Positions 1-10,083 of a stretch of DNA of 64,000 nucleotides are shown one piece after another; position 1 is the stretch's first letter, and every line of letters starts with the position of its first letter. A program made the position numbers and the translations under genes. The DNA is taken from NCBI GenBank assembly GCA_023014365.1, contig JAEBUN010000074.1, positions 22,253 through 86,252 of the forward strand. Reading direction: 5' to 3'. Origin of the DNA: Lepiota brunneoincarnata (taxonomy: Eukaryota; Basidiomycota; Agaricomycetes; Agaricales; Agaricaceae). Below the pieces are notes generated by a model. The model ran no database searches. It was not told the origin of the DNA and saw nothing but the letters and a program-made list of their open reading frames with translations.

Positions 1-459
1 GTTGTTGTCTTTTGCTGCTGTCTTTGCTTCGCCTCACTTTGCTGTCTGTCTTTTTGTCTTTGTTTACTAGTCGTTGTTGGGCTGTTTACTAGTAAACTAT
101 CGTTTGTCTGAATGCCATGTTTTTGTGTCTTGTTTTATGTAATATCTGAGAGAAATACCGAAAAAAAGAAAAACAATCCAAGAAACACACAAAAAGAAAT
201 TGAGTTCGGTGACTGCAAGTCTTTTGCAGGGTTGAAGCTTGGGGTTTCAAAGGCTGGGCTTCTCCTCCCCCTTCCTTTAGCTGCTCTGGGTGCCCTCACC
301 CAACATCTTGTAATAAAAATTTCTAGATGGAACAAGTTTCTTCGCTAACTTCTTCACTCAATTCCTGCTTCTTTTACTCGTAGTTTCCGTTTTTAGCAGG
401 GGTTTGAGTTTCGGATTCCCTTTTGTTTCAGTAGGTTCCATTAATCACTTGTGGGTCCT
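1..459. other. Left-edge sequence without a recognised gene
   Basis: T-rich sequence with two close copies of GTTTACTAGT near 64-102. It precedes the plus-strand antisense gene, so it may hold that gene's promoter or first exon (a TTTCAG acceptor-like sequence lies near 430) or part of the family A LTR. Without a second LTR copy neither can be decided. Confidence 0.3.
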
Positions 460-1821
460 ATGGTCCCTATAAATGTTCCTGAGATGCGTCGTCTTTTAAT
501 TTCTATCGTAAAATCTTTGCATTTATTCGGTACTTATTTCATCATGTCTTCTCTCGCAGAACTTGCTACCAGCCTTGACGATGCTATGACCATAGCGAAC
601 CATCGCATGGAACGTCTCGGGTCGAAGGCCATTACCAAGGCCGCGGCTCAGAAGGCCATCGATGCCATCGCTAGTCCAGCCGTGGGTTCTCCATCTTCTT
701 GACTTATATCTTAGCTAACGCCATCTTTCTCTCATTATAGTTGCTCTTTATTCAAGCTTTGCCTGATAGGGTTGAAACGGCTACGCCTGACCACCAGGAC
801 CTGGTCTTTCGTGCTAGGAAGTGTTTCGAAGTCTTTCAAAATCAGCACTTCAAGGAATATACTTTCCCCTCCTGTTATAAACAGTTAAACAAGTTCTGCA
901 TCAAGGTTCATCATTCTAGGGCCCTTAACAGTTCCCGGGTCAAGTCTGATTCTCCGGTTCCGGCTGAAGCGACGCCTGTTCGAAAGGCAAGTCTTCACCC
1001 CTTTCTAGCTCTGTATTTGACTAACTACCGGTCCTAACAGCGCCGTAGAGTCAAACAGGTATCTTCTCCTCCTGTCGTGGTCGACTCCGAGGAAGAGGCT
1101 GGCCCCTCCGAGGCTCCCGTAGCTAAGGCCGTTATTGAGGTATGTTCTTTCGCTAGGATCTTCATTAATCGTTTGTCTCTAATATTGTCTAAGGCTATGG
1201 TCATCGATGAGGAGGGTTCTTCCTCCTCTGATGCCTCCCTGAATGTTACCCCACTTGTTGCGGTCGCGGCGTCTTCAAGCCCTGGGGCCGATGGTTCTAC
1301 CAAAGGTTCTGCTGCCCAGGTCCCTTCGCGTGCCAACTCCGTGAGTCTGCACGTTCTTCCTCTATTCTTTGGCTTATTTATTCGACACCCAGCAGGCTTC
1401 TGTTCCGGAGGCCGGTCGTTCTTCTACCGTACGTCTTTGCTACTCACAAGTCCCTGGGATGGACTTGAAGAGTCGCTCATATATTCGCGCTATTCAGGTC
1501 CTCAGCAAAAGTCATGATGCCGAGATCCCAGCTCCTAGTCCATATCTTCTTTCGCGTACTAATTGACTAATTTGATAGCTAACTATTTCGTCTTTAGTGG
1601 ACATTGCCAGCGAGTTACAAGGGCTTGCTGCCAATGCGTTCGAGTTTTATCGTAACCACAGTCAATCTTGTGCACCCCTGGCCCTTCAGATGCAGTTCCT
1701 CAAGGTTGGTTTTGATCTCGGGGAGGCTGCTCTTCACTTAGAGTCCGCCTGGCGTCGTCATAAGGCCCTTGCATTGGAGCAGGAACATCTCTTTCTCATG
1801 CTACGTAATCTTTCTAAATAG
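460..1821 (+). CDS. Antisense spliced gene of family A, unknown product
   Basis: A plus-strand gene lying tail to tail with the element's minus-strand genes. Coding blocks separated by short introns can be read: about 460 or 544 to 679, 741-988, 1041-1140, 1194-1340, 1395-1536 and 1597-1821, with acceptors such as TTATAG, CTAACAG, TCTAAG, CAGCAG and TTTAG. The product would be roughly 300 residues, soluble-looking, with an acidic Ser/Pro-rich middle and a helical C-terminus; there is no signal peptide or membrane segment and I recognise no family. A diverged copy with the same block order occupies 21810-30243 in element C, including the shared VP-x-M spacing in the fifth block, which argues for a real gene rather than a chance ORF. 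Introns on this strand cannot be removed from the element's own genomic RNA. The exact start and some splice sites are uncertain. Confidence 0.55.
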
Positions 1822-2286
1822 ATTATCCTTCTAACTGATGCTGGGGTAGTTTTCTCCCATCGCTTCTGTAGATACTATACTAGTTAACTTGTTCACGTAG
1901 TATTTATAACATGGGATTTTTAGCCCTTGGGGTCCTTCTATCTTGCCCTCATGCCCGATATGTCTGTCTCTTCGGGGTTCTGACACCGTGTGAGAGTCCC
2001 CTTGTCTTATTTAAGTCTCCAGCTCCCATCGTGGGATCCTATTGAACATATTAATTAGCTTCCCTCTTAGTTTCTTCCTTTGTCCAGGTCCTATCCATGC
2101 CAGTCCTATCTCAGTCATTAGGTGTTCTATCTTATTTAGTTGCCCATACACTTGCTATAGCTAATGGGTAAGTGTTTTTATAACAATATCCAAGTCCTTC
2201 TTTATGAGCCATTTTAACTGGTATTGTTTTTAGCCCTATTTCATTCCCAAGGTGGTTATCCTCGCTCACTGTTTTCTAAGCTCTCC
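1822..2286. other. Non-coding spacer in family A
   Basis: Between the convergent ends of the antisense gene and the small membrane ORFs. I see no supported gene; it may contain 3' UTRs for both strands. Confidence 0.4.
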
Positions 2287-2508
2287 TCAGGCTTCCAGCT
2301 GGGCTGGGTCTGGCCTTTGCATGCTTAGTGGTATGCTTTCCAGTGGGGGCAGAGTGGGTCTCTGTCTTCTGACCGCCAGTATTTTTCCAGCCATCCTCCA
2401 AGCAGCCCCACAGACTACTAATATCAGGAAGACAGTGCAGGAGACCAATACTGCTATAGTGGATGGCCCTCCTTTATAATCAGTAGTGGGAGGAAGGGGA
2501 GATGACAT
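2287..2508 (-). CDS. Small single-pass membrane protein, third of three
   Basis: 73-residue ORF with an ATG start. Residues ~18-38 form one strongly hydrophobic segment rich in V, L, I, C and A, followed by a basic stretch and a proline-rich tail ending near a RPDPAQLEA-type motif. The first ORF in the group ends similarly (RPELAHLEG), suggesting duplication. It lies downstream of pol in the sense direction of family A. There is no recognisable envelope, fusion peptide or furin site; the function is unknown. Such short ORFs could be chance, but three consecutive ones with N-terminal membrane segments and similar tails make that less likely. Confidence 0.45.
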   Translation of the reverse strand: MSSPLPPTTDYKGGPSTIAVLVSCTVFLILVVCGAAWRMAGKILAVRRQRPTLPPLESIPLSMQRPDPAQLEA

Positions 2509-2701
2509 TGTAGTGGGAAAACGTGGGTGTGATGTGGCAAGGTTGAGAAAGCATTCTTTGTTGTCGGCTTTGCCTTACTCGTACGTAACGATTTTCATGC
2601 TTCTTTATCCAGACATCAAACTCTGTTTCTCTTCATTGTGGTTCTCTCTCTGTCTAACACCATTTTCCCATCTATTTTAGTCCCTTCTCTCTTCTTGTAT
2701 A

Positions 2702-3001
2702 CTACTGTAGGTGCTTACTGACCCTATAACTTCTTCTAGTTTTCAATCTTCTTAATAAAGCAAGTGGATTCTCACCAATCTCTGGAGAACTCGTTGTCTG
2801 GGGTATCCACCTCATATCTGGCCTAAGGTAGGCTGCTGGTGGTATCCTAGGTTGTCGGAACACCACTTCTGAGACTTCACCCATCTCCCATGCCTCTCTA
2901 CTTCTGGTTGGCCTTATACGCCATTTCACCACCTCTCCTACTACCCAGACCAGGACTAGTATCCCTCCTACTATCAGAAACACTGCTATCCCAAGTTGCA
3001 T
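2702..3001 (-). CDS. Small single-pass membrane protein, second of three
   Basis: 99-residue ORF with an ATG start. Residues ~3-26 are a continuous hydrophobic segment, followed by a basic cluster (KWRIRPTRSR) as expected for a cytosolic side, then a polar tail containing RPDMRW, resembling the RPD/RPE motif of its two neighbours. Unknown function. It sits between the two other membrane ORFs with ~190-270 bp spacers, in the 3' accessory position of the retroelement. Confidence 0.45.
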   Translation of the reverse strand: MQLGIAVFLIVGGILVLVWVVGEVVKWRIRPTRSREAWEMGEVSEVVFRQPRIPPAAYLRPDMRWIPQTTSSPEIGENPLALLRRLKTRRSYRVSKHLQ

Positions 3002-3272
3002 GGGAGTTAGGGGGGGGCAGACGCTTGTGGTGGGATAAAGAGAGGGTGTTTTTTAGGTAACCCTTCTTGCCACGTCACTTTCTTAAGCGATCAATTTGCT
3101 AATTTATTTTTATTACAAATCAATCATTTTTCTGTGATATAGGCATGTAGGGCATTCCCTATTTCTTCTGTACAGACTGTCTTTCCAGTAGAGGACTCTA
3201 CTTGTCCCTGTTAGTTAGCTCATTGCTTCAGTTATCTCGGTCTTGATTGCTTACTCAACTCTTTACTGTCTG

Positions 3273-3485
3273 CTACCCTTCTAAATGTGCCAGCTCAGGT
3301 CGCCTCAACTGTAAGGTCTCTGTTACAGGAGGGGACTTTATTCCGCGCACTATTTCCATCTCCATCCAATCCTCCTGTTCTTCTTCTTCTCTTATTAGAC
3401 TCCTATGTTGAAGGCAAAGCAAGCCTGCCAGGCCCAAAAACAAAGCAGCTGCAACAAAGACTATGGCGATGGAAGAATCGACCAT
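3273..3485 (-). CDS. Small single-pass membrane protein, first of three
   Basis: 70-residue ORF with an ATG start, beginning about 100 bp after the integrase stop. Residues ~5-25 are hydrophobic (Ala/Val/Leu-rich), followed by HRS and a run of acidic residues, then a tail ending in a RPELAHLEG motif shared in outline with the third ORF. Probably a membrane-anchored peptide with a short cytosolic tail. No family is recognised. Its position after pol is where env-like or accessory genes sit in other LTR elements, but nothing here resembles a known envelope protein. Confidence 0.45.
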   Translation of the reverse strand: MVDSSIAIVFVAAALFLGLAGLLCLQHRSLIREEEEQEDWMEMEIVRGIKSPPVTETLQLRRPELAHLEG

Positions 3486-3590
3486 AACAGTTTAAGGTAT
3501 GCTTGTTCATTTTGCAAGCCCAAAAAGTTCACTTTAGGGCTTAGTAAGCTTTACAACTAAGCGACCTTTTCTTGTCCTTCTTTTTCTGAT

Positions 3591-5460
3591 TTAATTAGAC
3601 TCTTGATCAGAGTCTGTAGTGGGAGCTACCTCAGCTTCCTTCCTTAGATTATTTATGGTATCCTGGGAAACATCTAAGACTTCATTCAATTCAGTTGGCA
3701 GGGTTATCCTTTCCCTAGCCAGATAAGGTATTACCCTAAACTTGGCTACTTTGTTTTGCCAAACCGAACCATCCAACTCAGCCAGGATATAAGTTCCTCC
3801 TGGGTTACAGGAGATTACTACCATAGGCCCAAGGTATCTAGGTTTCATCTTTCTGTTAGCAGACATTTCTACTGCAGTATTTTTCACTAAGACCAAATCC
3901 CCAGGTTCAAAATTATAATCTTTGATTTTGTTGACCTGGTCTGCTTCTATTTGAGCTGCTCTTTGCTGTTTTTCTTCTGTGATCTTTTGCCTCATCTCTT
4001 CCACATGCTTAGTATGTTTGGCTAAAGCTCTTGCCCGCAAACCAATCAAGTCAGCAGTACTCAAGAACTTGTTTGGATATTTTACTAACCATGTGGCCTC
4101 TTGGATATCTAGAGGCAATGTGGGATGTGCACCAGTGACAAGGAAGTATGGAGAACACCCAGTACCCCTTCTGATGGTGATTCTGTCTGCCCACATGACA
4201 TGGTGCAGATGCCAGTACCATTTTCGGACATCCCCACCAGTTGCTTTGTATAGCATCTGTCTAACATCCCAATGTGCACGTTCAATAATCCCATTAGCCT
4301 GGGAATTGTAAGGGGATATAGCCACTCCTTTAATTCCGTATTTTTCCTCTAGCCATCTGACAGCTTTCTTGAAGGGTGCTCCATTGTCGGTTACGATTTT
4401 TACCAGTCCACCCCATCTACAAATTATCTCCTCAAATATCCATTGTCCTATAGCGCGGGCACTTTCTTTCTTTAAGGCCTTAGCCTCCATCCAGGATGAC
4501 AGGGCACATCTTCCATGTACAATATAAGCACACCCATTTGAACCGGGGCTCATATGTAAGGTATCTGCATGAAGGACTTGGAATATTGATGGAGTATGTG
4601 TTACTACTGGGGGTGTTTCTAATATCATCTTTTGTCTGACTTGGCATACATGACAGGTCCTTACAAACCAGGCGATGTCATTTTCAAGTTCAGGCCACCA
4701 GAATCGCTGGGATATCATTTTCTGAGTTGCATAAATCCCTCTGTGTCCAAGAGAGTCATGTGCTGCCCTCATCATGTACATGCGGCGTTCCTTTTCGACT
4801 ACTAATAACACTGTATTTCCACCAGTTCTCCAGTACAGCCTTCTGTCATCATCTAAATAGAAATGAGAGGCATTCCTCACAAATTTCGCTTGTTCTTTAT
4901 CTAATATATTAGATAACTTTCTCTTTCCTGAAGACGCCAGCCAGTCCTTGATTTTTGGTAGGCTCTCATCCTGTAGTTCGGCCTTTTCCGTTCTTCGAAG
5001 CTCATCATAAATGTCAGCTTCTTTATCTGGGTTTAATTCGTTCCAGTCTGGTAATAATTTTTCACTACTGAAAGTAGTTAAGAATTTCCTTGTCAGCTCA
5101 CTAATCCCTGGTGAACAGGCCAATTGTTCTTTGACCCGCTCCTCCCGTTGGGTTAACTGAGCAGCCTTGCTAATTTCCAATTGAAACTCGTCAATAGCCA
5201 AGGCGATGCCCTGGTTATACCTTGTTCTCTTATCTATTTCATCGTAGAATTCTTCTAATTTTAGGGGTTCTTCTGCCCTAGGATCTTCTTTTATTACTAT
5301 GAAGTCTTCTCCTTCATCTTCCGAACCATCATCATAGGCTCTTGTTGTTGGATCTCCTGGATACCATCTTCGCCTGGATAAGCCATCCGGTCCGAAATTC
5401 TTTCCGGGTTTATGGATCAACGTGAATTGGAAATTGGTTCTAATATAGTCCACCCACCTA
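3591..5460 (-). pseudogene. Family A pol: RNase H end and integrase
   Basis: About 620 residues continuing the pol frame after the Tc1 insertion at 5461. It opens with the RNase H C-terminus and a GLSRR linker, then the HHCC zinc domain (HDSLGHRG followed by CHVC), then the DDE core: first Asp in HADTLHM, second in VTDNGAPF, Glu in NGIIERAHWD. A GPY-like module (YLGPMVV and later VIPYLAR) follows, and the protein ends with an acidic tail. All catalytic residues are present, so the fragment itself is intact; it is called a pseudogene because the frame upstream is split. It has no chromodomain. Confidence 0.9.
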
Positions 5461-5671
5461 CAGTGACCCACAAAACCGTTCCAATATTTTGTACTTTTGA
5501 CTTAAAGTAGTAATAGCTCAGTAAATAAAATGGCTAAATTTGTGAATATATTTATAAACATAGCCAAATATGTCATATCTGACCCTGCAAAGTCGCGTTA
5601 TGTAATACTTCTAAATGAGGCAATTATGAATTTTGTAAGCATTTTAAGTCATTGGAACGGTTTTGTCAATG
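5461..5671 (+). repeat. Left terminal inverted repeat of Tc1 copy 1
   Basis: 211 bp matching 6856-7066 in reverse. Its outer edge carries ACAAAACCGTTCCAAT and its inner edge (5651-5671) carries the same word in inverted orientation, so the repeat is itself a fold-back. Confidence 0.85.
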
Positions 5672-5753
5672 GTAATTTTTAATACTAATCCAAGCAATCA
5701 CATGACTCCATTGATTGTCAATCAACAAGATCATGTCACCACGTGTCTTTGAC

Positions 5754-5761
5754 ATATAAAT
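5754..5761 (+). promoter_or_regulatory. TATA-like box of Tc1 transposase
   Basis: ATATAAATA-type sequence about 50 bp upstream of the transposase ATG at 5810. The same sequence precedes copies 2 and 3. Confidence 0.4.
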
Positions 5762-5809
5762 AGATGTGCTGACAGCCATGTCCCATCATTCTCAACCCCC
5801 CTACCTACC

Positions 5810-6826
5810 ATGAAGCCATTATCTTCTACTCTAAAGCAAACCATCCTCTCTTTGCTAAATTCTCATCATTCCTATACTAAAATTGAGGCAATTACTGGTG
5901 TTGAGTGCAGTACCATATCCAGGCTAGCCTCTAAAAATTGTTCCAGCCTTACTAAATCACTTGGAGGACATCCTTCAAAACTCTCTACCACTAATATTCG
6001 GCATGCTATCCATCTTATCTCTGCTGGCAAGGCTGAAACTGCTGTAGATATAGCCAAATCTCTTGCTCCCATCATTGGGACATCAGTCTCTTCACAGACT
6101 GTAGCAAGGCATCTCAAACAGGCAGGAATGAAGGCTGTAGTCAAGCAAAAAAAGCCTTTACTCTCTGACAAGCATAGGAAAGCTAGGCTGGATTTTGTTC
6201 TGACACACCAGCATTAGACTGTGGAGGACTGGAAGCTGGTTGAATGGTCTGATGAGACCAAAATTAATCATTTGGGGTCAGATGGAAGGAAGTGGGGATG
6301 GAAAAAGAAGGGAGAGGGGCTTAGTGAAAGATTGGTCAAGGGAACTCTGAAGTATAGAGGAGGATCAGTGATGGTTTGGGGCTGTATGCTGTGGGATGGC
6401 CCAGGCTATGCAGTGAGGATTGATGGAAGGATGGATGCAGAGTTGTTTGTGCAAATTTTGGAGGAAGATTTGAAGAAGAGTCTCCAGTGGTACAAGCTTA
6501 AACCCCGAGATATTATCTTCCAGCAAGATAATGACCCCAAACACAAGAGTACACTGGCTAAAGAATGGTTTCAAAAAAATCATTTTAGGCTCCTAACCTG
6601 GCCAGCACAGTCACCTGGCCTCAATTCCATTGAACACTTATGGGAATATGTGAAGAGAAAGTTAGGAGAGTATGAATCTCCTCCCAAGGGTATGGAGGAG
6701 TTGTGGCAGAGGGTAGAAAAGGAGTGGGATGCTATTCCAGCTTCTGAGTGTCAGAAGTTAATTGAAAGTATGCCTAGAAGAGTAGCAGCTGTACTCAAAG
6801 CCAGGGGGGGCTACTCTAAGTACTAG
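5810..6826 (+). pseudogene. Tc1-family transposase, one premature stop
   Basis: 338-codon transposase reading frame. The N-terminal ~110 residues form paired helix-turn-helix DNA-binding motifs (a TKIEAITG helix and a SSQTVARHLKQAG recognition helix). The DDE catalytic domain follows: first Asp in WSDETKIN, second in FQQDNDPKHKS, Glu in LNSIEHLW, with 34 residues between the last two, i.e. DD34E of the Tc1 group. A TAG at 6215-6217 replaces a Trp codon that is intact in copies 2 and 3; otherwise the frame is open. So this copy probably makes no full-length enzyme, while its ends remain intact and could be mobilised in trans. Confidence 0.93.
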
Positions 6827-6855
6827 AAATAATAGGATAGCCTAGTATAATATGT

Positions 6856-7066
6856 CATTGACAAAACTGTTCCAATGACTTAAAATGATTACAAAATTCA
6901 TAATTGCCTAATTTGGAAGTATTACATGACGCAACTTTGCAGAGTCAGATATGACATATTTGGCTATGTTTATAAATATATTCACAAATATGGCTATTTT
7001 ATTTACTGAGCTATTACTACTTTAAGTTAAAAGTACAAAACATTGGAACGGTTTTGTGGGTCACTG
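6856..7066 (+). repeat. Right terminal inverted repeat of Tc1 copy 1
   Basis: Reverse complement of 5461-5671, with the same internal inverted copy of the end motif at its inner edge. Confidence 0.85.
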
Positions 7067-8156
7067 TATTAACTGTCGCATTAGGTAGTTTTCCGGGATT
7101 ATTTAGCATTCCTGCTAAATATTTCGCGTCCGTTTCTACCATCAGATTTCGACTTCTGGCTAACATAAACCGTTCTTCTTCTAGCACCATTCTTAATCCA
7201 CAGAGTTCTCTTTTGGGTTGTGAGTACCGCTGCTGTCTTTCATCCATCAGAATTGAGTTGAACCTTGCGTAATGTATTATTGCCGGCTCAATTTCATCCC
7301 TTTGATAGATATAATACCCGGTGGCTTGCCAAGATGAATCTACGGCTAGCACAATAGGTTGGGTGCTAGGGAATTTGGGGTTTCTGGTGGGAAAGCAATC
7401 CCCAATGACCTTCTTTAAGTTGTCTTGAGCCAATTGTTGTAATGGGCCCCATTCAAAAGGTACATCTTTCTTGAGTAAGTCATACATAGGTCCGGCTATA
7501 ATCACAAAGTTAGGTATGTGATATCTACACCGCACAGAGGTTCCTAAGAACGCTCTTACGTCTGTAGTGTCTTTGCATGGTCCCCACCTCAATATAGTCC
7601 CTATTGCGTCTTTAGTAGGTAACCTTCCTTTATACGAACAGACGAAACCCACTATAGTAATCTCATCTGCGCATAAGGTAGTTTTAGGCCCTGAGAAAGT
7701 ACCACCTACATACTTCATCCTCTGTAAGATTCTATTTACATTATTCATGTGTTCCCATATGAATTTCCTTATGCCAGGATTTTCGGGAAGTACCTCACAA
7801 GTTCCGTCTGGTAATTCATACCTTGTTGATGGTCCCCTAATAGGTACATTGTCGATATAAGGCATTGTGTATTCCGGAATTTCTTCGGCCAAGGTGTAGG
7901 TAACATCGTCATGAAAAATCGGTACAGCATTCGTCCATCCCATGGGTAAGGTTGTCAGTCTTAGCGCACCGAATGGTGTTTGAAACGTCGTCATGTCTCT
8001 TGAGGTCTCTGCCAGGGGCCTTTCGTCATATCCCACGTACAAATCTAATACACCATTGCAAGCTCGGCCGGCGAAATGCATCACAAGTTCTTCCGTAGCT
8101 GGTGGTAACCCCGAGTGGGCTATAGTTACTCTGTTTAATGGCTCAAGACTGTGCAC
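7067..8156 (-). pseudogene. Family A pol: reverse transcriptase and RNase H
   Basis: Covers the RT palm from the SLEPLNRVTIAHSGLP region, motif A (LDLYVGYD), the PMGWTNA thumb-side motif, the YxDD site and the RNase H start. The active-site box reads YIDN instead of YIDD (family C retains YIDD), so the enzyme would be inactive. RNase H shows AVDSSW, KRELCGL and VETDAKY, carrying the expected acidic residues. The frame ends at the Tc1 insertion at 7066 and resumes at 5460. A TGA upstream at 8157-8159 separates it from the N-terminal RT part at a position where the codon was probably CGA. Confidence 0.9.
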
Positions 8157-8159
8157 TAA

Positions 8160-8962
8160 TCACCAGCTTTTACCGTCTTTCTTGGCTACGCAGAACCAAC
8201 AAGACCTATATGAGGCATTAGAAGGTTCATAGACCCCTGCAGCTATTTTTCTTTTAATAATTTTACAGACTTCGTCATAGCTAGCTGGGGGAATTCTCAT
8301 ATGTCTTTCGACCCAGGGGATGTGAGGTACAGTAGGAATTTCAATTGGCGGAAAATATTCCATTTTGAAACTTCCCCTTTCTGTGTCATCCCAGGCGAAC
8401 GCCTCATTCTGTACTCCTATTAAATAATGCATTAGTTTCTTCTCTTCTGGTAAGAGGAAATATTCTTTATGTTGTTCATCCATCTGTTCTTTTCTTTTCT
8501 CTGTGTACCTGCCTATAGGTTCAAAGTTCGGCAGTATCTTAGGTAAGATTGGCAAGTCTTCCAAAGGGTCCCCTTTGATTTCTCTTTTGATATGATATTC
8601 GCGGGGGACTTCTCCCAATACCAGTCTTACTTTTAAATGTACTGGTTTGTACTTTTTTCCTGCTAAGCTTAGCAGCCTTTCATATTCATCTTCTATTTCA
8701 GTTTCTCCTAATGCTACAATTTGTCCATAATTTGCAGCATAACCCATACTTTGTTTTGCGAAAGTTTTGAATACCTCCTTGTCCTGACAAGTCCTCTGGT
8801 CGGTTTCAAAACTTTTCTGCAAATATATCATGTTTACCTCATCTTCAGTGAACGAATCCGTTTGAAGAGGCAGCAGTTCACATATATATGGTTTGTCGTT
8901 CTTGTCTAATTCTACAATACAGGCTACCTCTCCTTGGTCATCCACCAATTCATCGAGGTTAC
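8160..8962 (-). pseudogene. Family A pol: spacer and RT N-terminus
   Basis: About 265 residues in the -1 frame relative to the protease ORF, with no ATG near its beginning; translation is expected only by frameshifting at 8966-8971. The C-terminal part (KRKIAAGVYEPSNASYR and CVAKKDGKSW) is the RT finger region. It ends at a TGA directly followed in the same frame by the rest of RT. The acidic middle portion aligns with 36273-37000 of family C. Confidence 0.8.
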
Positions 8963-8971
8963 CTAAAAATT
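8963..8971 (-). promoter_or_regulatory. Putative -1 frameshift site, protease to RT
   Basis: On the coding strand the protease frame ends AAT TTT TAG. Slippage of the Phe codon by one base re-pairs perfectly on UUU and continues into the RT frame. The same -1 relation and an AAATTTTC string occur at 37002-37012 in family C. Confidence 0.5.
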
Positions 8972-10074
8972 TCCTTCTAGTTCATTCTTTAATATCTTAG
9001 GTAACTCTCCTCGAGTGTAGGTAGGCAAGGTAATCCGTGCTTTAGTATCAGGATCTCTAATTACCAGAAGCTGACCTCCATTTGCCATATTCTTGGCCTC
9101 GCTTTCTGTAAGAACATCGAAAGGCCTCCCTAGTAAAACCCTGTAAGCAGGTTTCTGCATCACATGTACTTGTAGATAGACTGTTATTTTATTCATTTTA
9201 AAAGGCACATCCTTGGCTAACCCACAAGTCTTTTCTATCTGACCATTCGCACTTTGCATATTTATGGTAATGTCCGGATCCCAAGCTATGTTGCAAGCTA
9301 CTGCCGCTTCCTTACTCATAGATATGATTTGCGACCCATTGTCTAGTAGGGCTTCTTCTTCTCTGACCCCGTTAATTAGCGTAGGGATTACACGCAGTGA
9401 TTCCGACTCCCTGCCCACGAAGACTTGTTTGCTTCTTTCTTCAGGTACTAGAGTGTCTAAATACTGTATAACAGGATCTTGTGTGGTCCAGGCTTCACCC
9501 CATTCACCATTGGTCTGAAACACCGTTTTAATTAGTCTAGGATGGTTCGGTAGTGCATCTAGATTAACAGAGATGAGTCCTGGTTCTTCCCTAGGTTCTT
9601 CATGAACTTCGTCACTAAAACGAACCATATTGGTTTTCTTGCCAGGAGTGATTTCTACAGGTACTCGACGTTGTTGTATTCGCCCTTTAAAGGCATTCCT
9701 ATATTTTGGAGAGAGAGCTAGCAATTCTTCCTGAGTAATGGGAGCTCCTCCTTTCAATACTCTAGTTAACAAGTCGTCTAAGTCCAAGCCAGCTTCTACC
9801 GGTGCTTGGTGTTTATAGCTTTTCTCTACCTTTTCTTTTAGGTAGCGCATAGGTATAGGAGGGACTTCCACTACCGGGGGTAGTGGTACCACCTTTCTAT
9901 AGGGCAACTCTGTTGGTTTTTCGTTAGCTAACTTGGCGGGTAACTTCCTAACTTTCTTTATTAGTTTGTCTTCACTCGGTAGAGAGTCTTCGTCACTTTC
10001 AGAAACGTCCTCAGGCTCCAGGGTCCGACGTGGTGTAATTATCTTTCGCGCCCGTTGTGCCTTCCTCGAACTGT
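8966..10074 (-). CDS. Family A retropepsin-like protease ORF
   Basis: Open frame between gag and RT, entered from gag by a -1 shift at 10075-10083 (no ATG exists near its beginning). An acidic linker precedes a retropepsin fold with EEALLDNGSQI as the catalytic region; the usual DSG/DTG triad reads DNG here (family C has DSG), which may impair activity. A later RVLLGRPFDV is the typical ILG-type second motif. The product would be released from a gag-pro fusion. Related to 37178-38110. Confidence 0.75.
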
Positions 10075-10083
10075 CTAAAAACC
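10075..10083 (-). promoter_or_regulatory. Putative -1 frameshift site, gag to protease
   Basis: Coding strand GGT TTT TAG at the gag end; -1 slippage on UUU enters the protease frame. Family C has GGT TTC TAA at 38092-38100, which also lets tRNA-Phe re-pair on UUU. Confidence 0.5.

Larger units (their letters stand above)
5461..7066 (+). mobile_element. Tc1/mariner element copy 1 (1606 bp)
   Basis: Begins CAGTGACCCACAAAAC and ends with the reverse complement, flanked on both sides by TA (5459-5460 and 7067-7068), the usual Tc1/mariner target duplication. It sits inside the family A pol frame, between RNase H codons. Insert plus duplicated TA is 1608 bp, a multiple of three, so the host frame is conserved by number although the insert itself is not open. 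Ends are 211-bp inverted repeats. It encodes one transposase on the plus strand. Confidence 0.95.
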
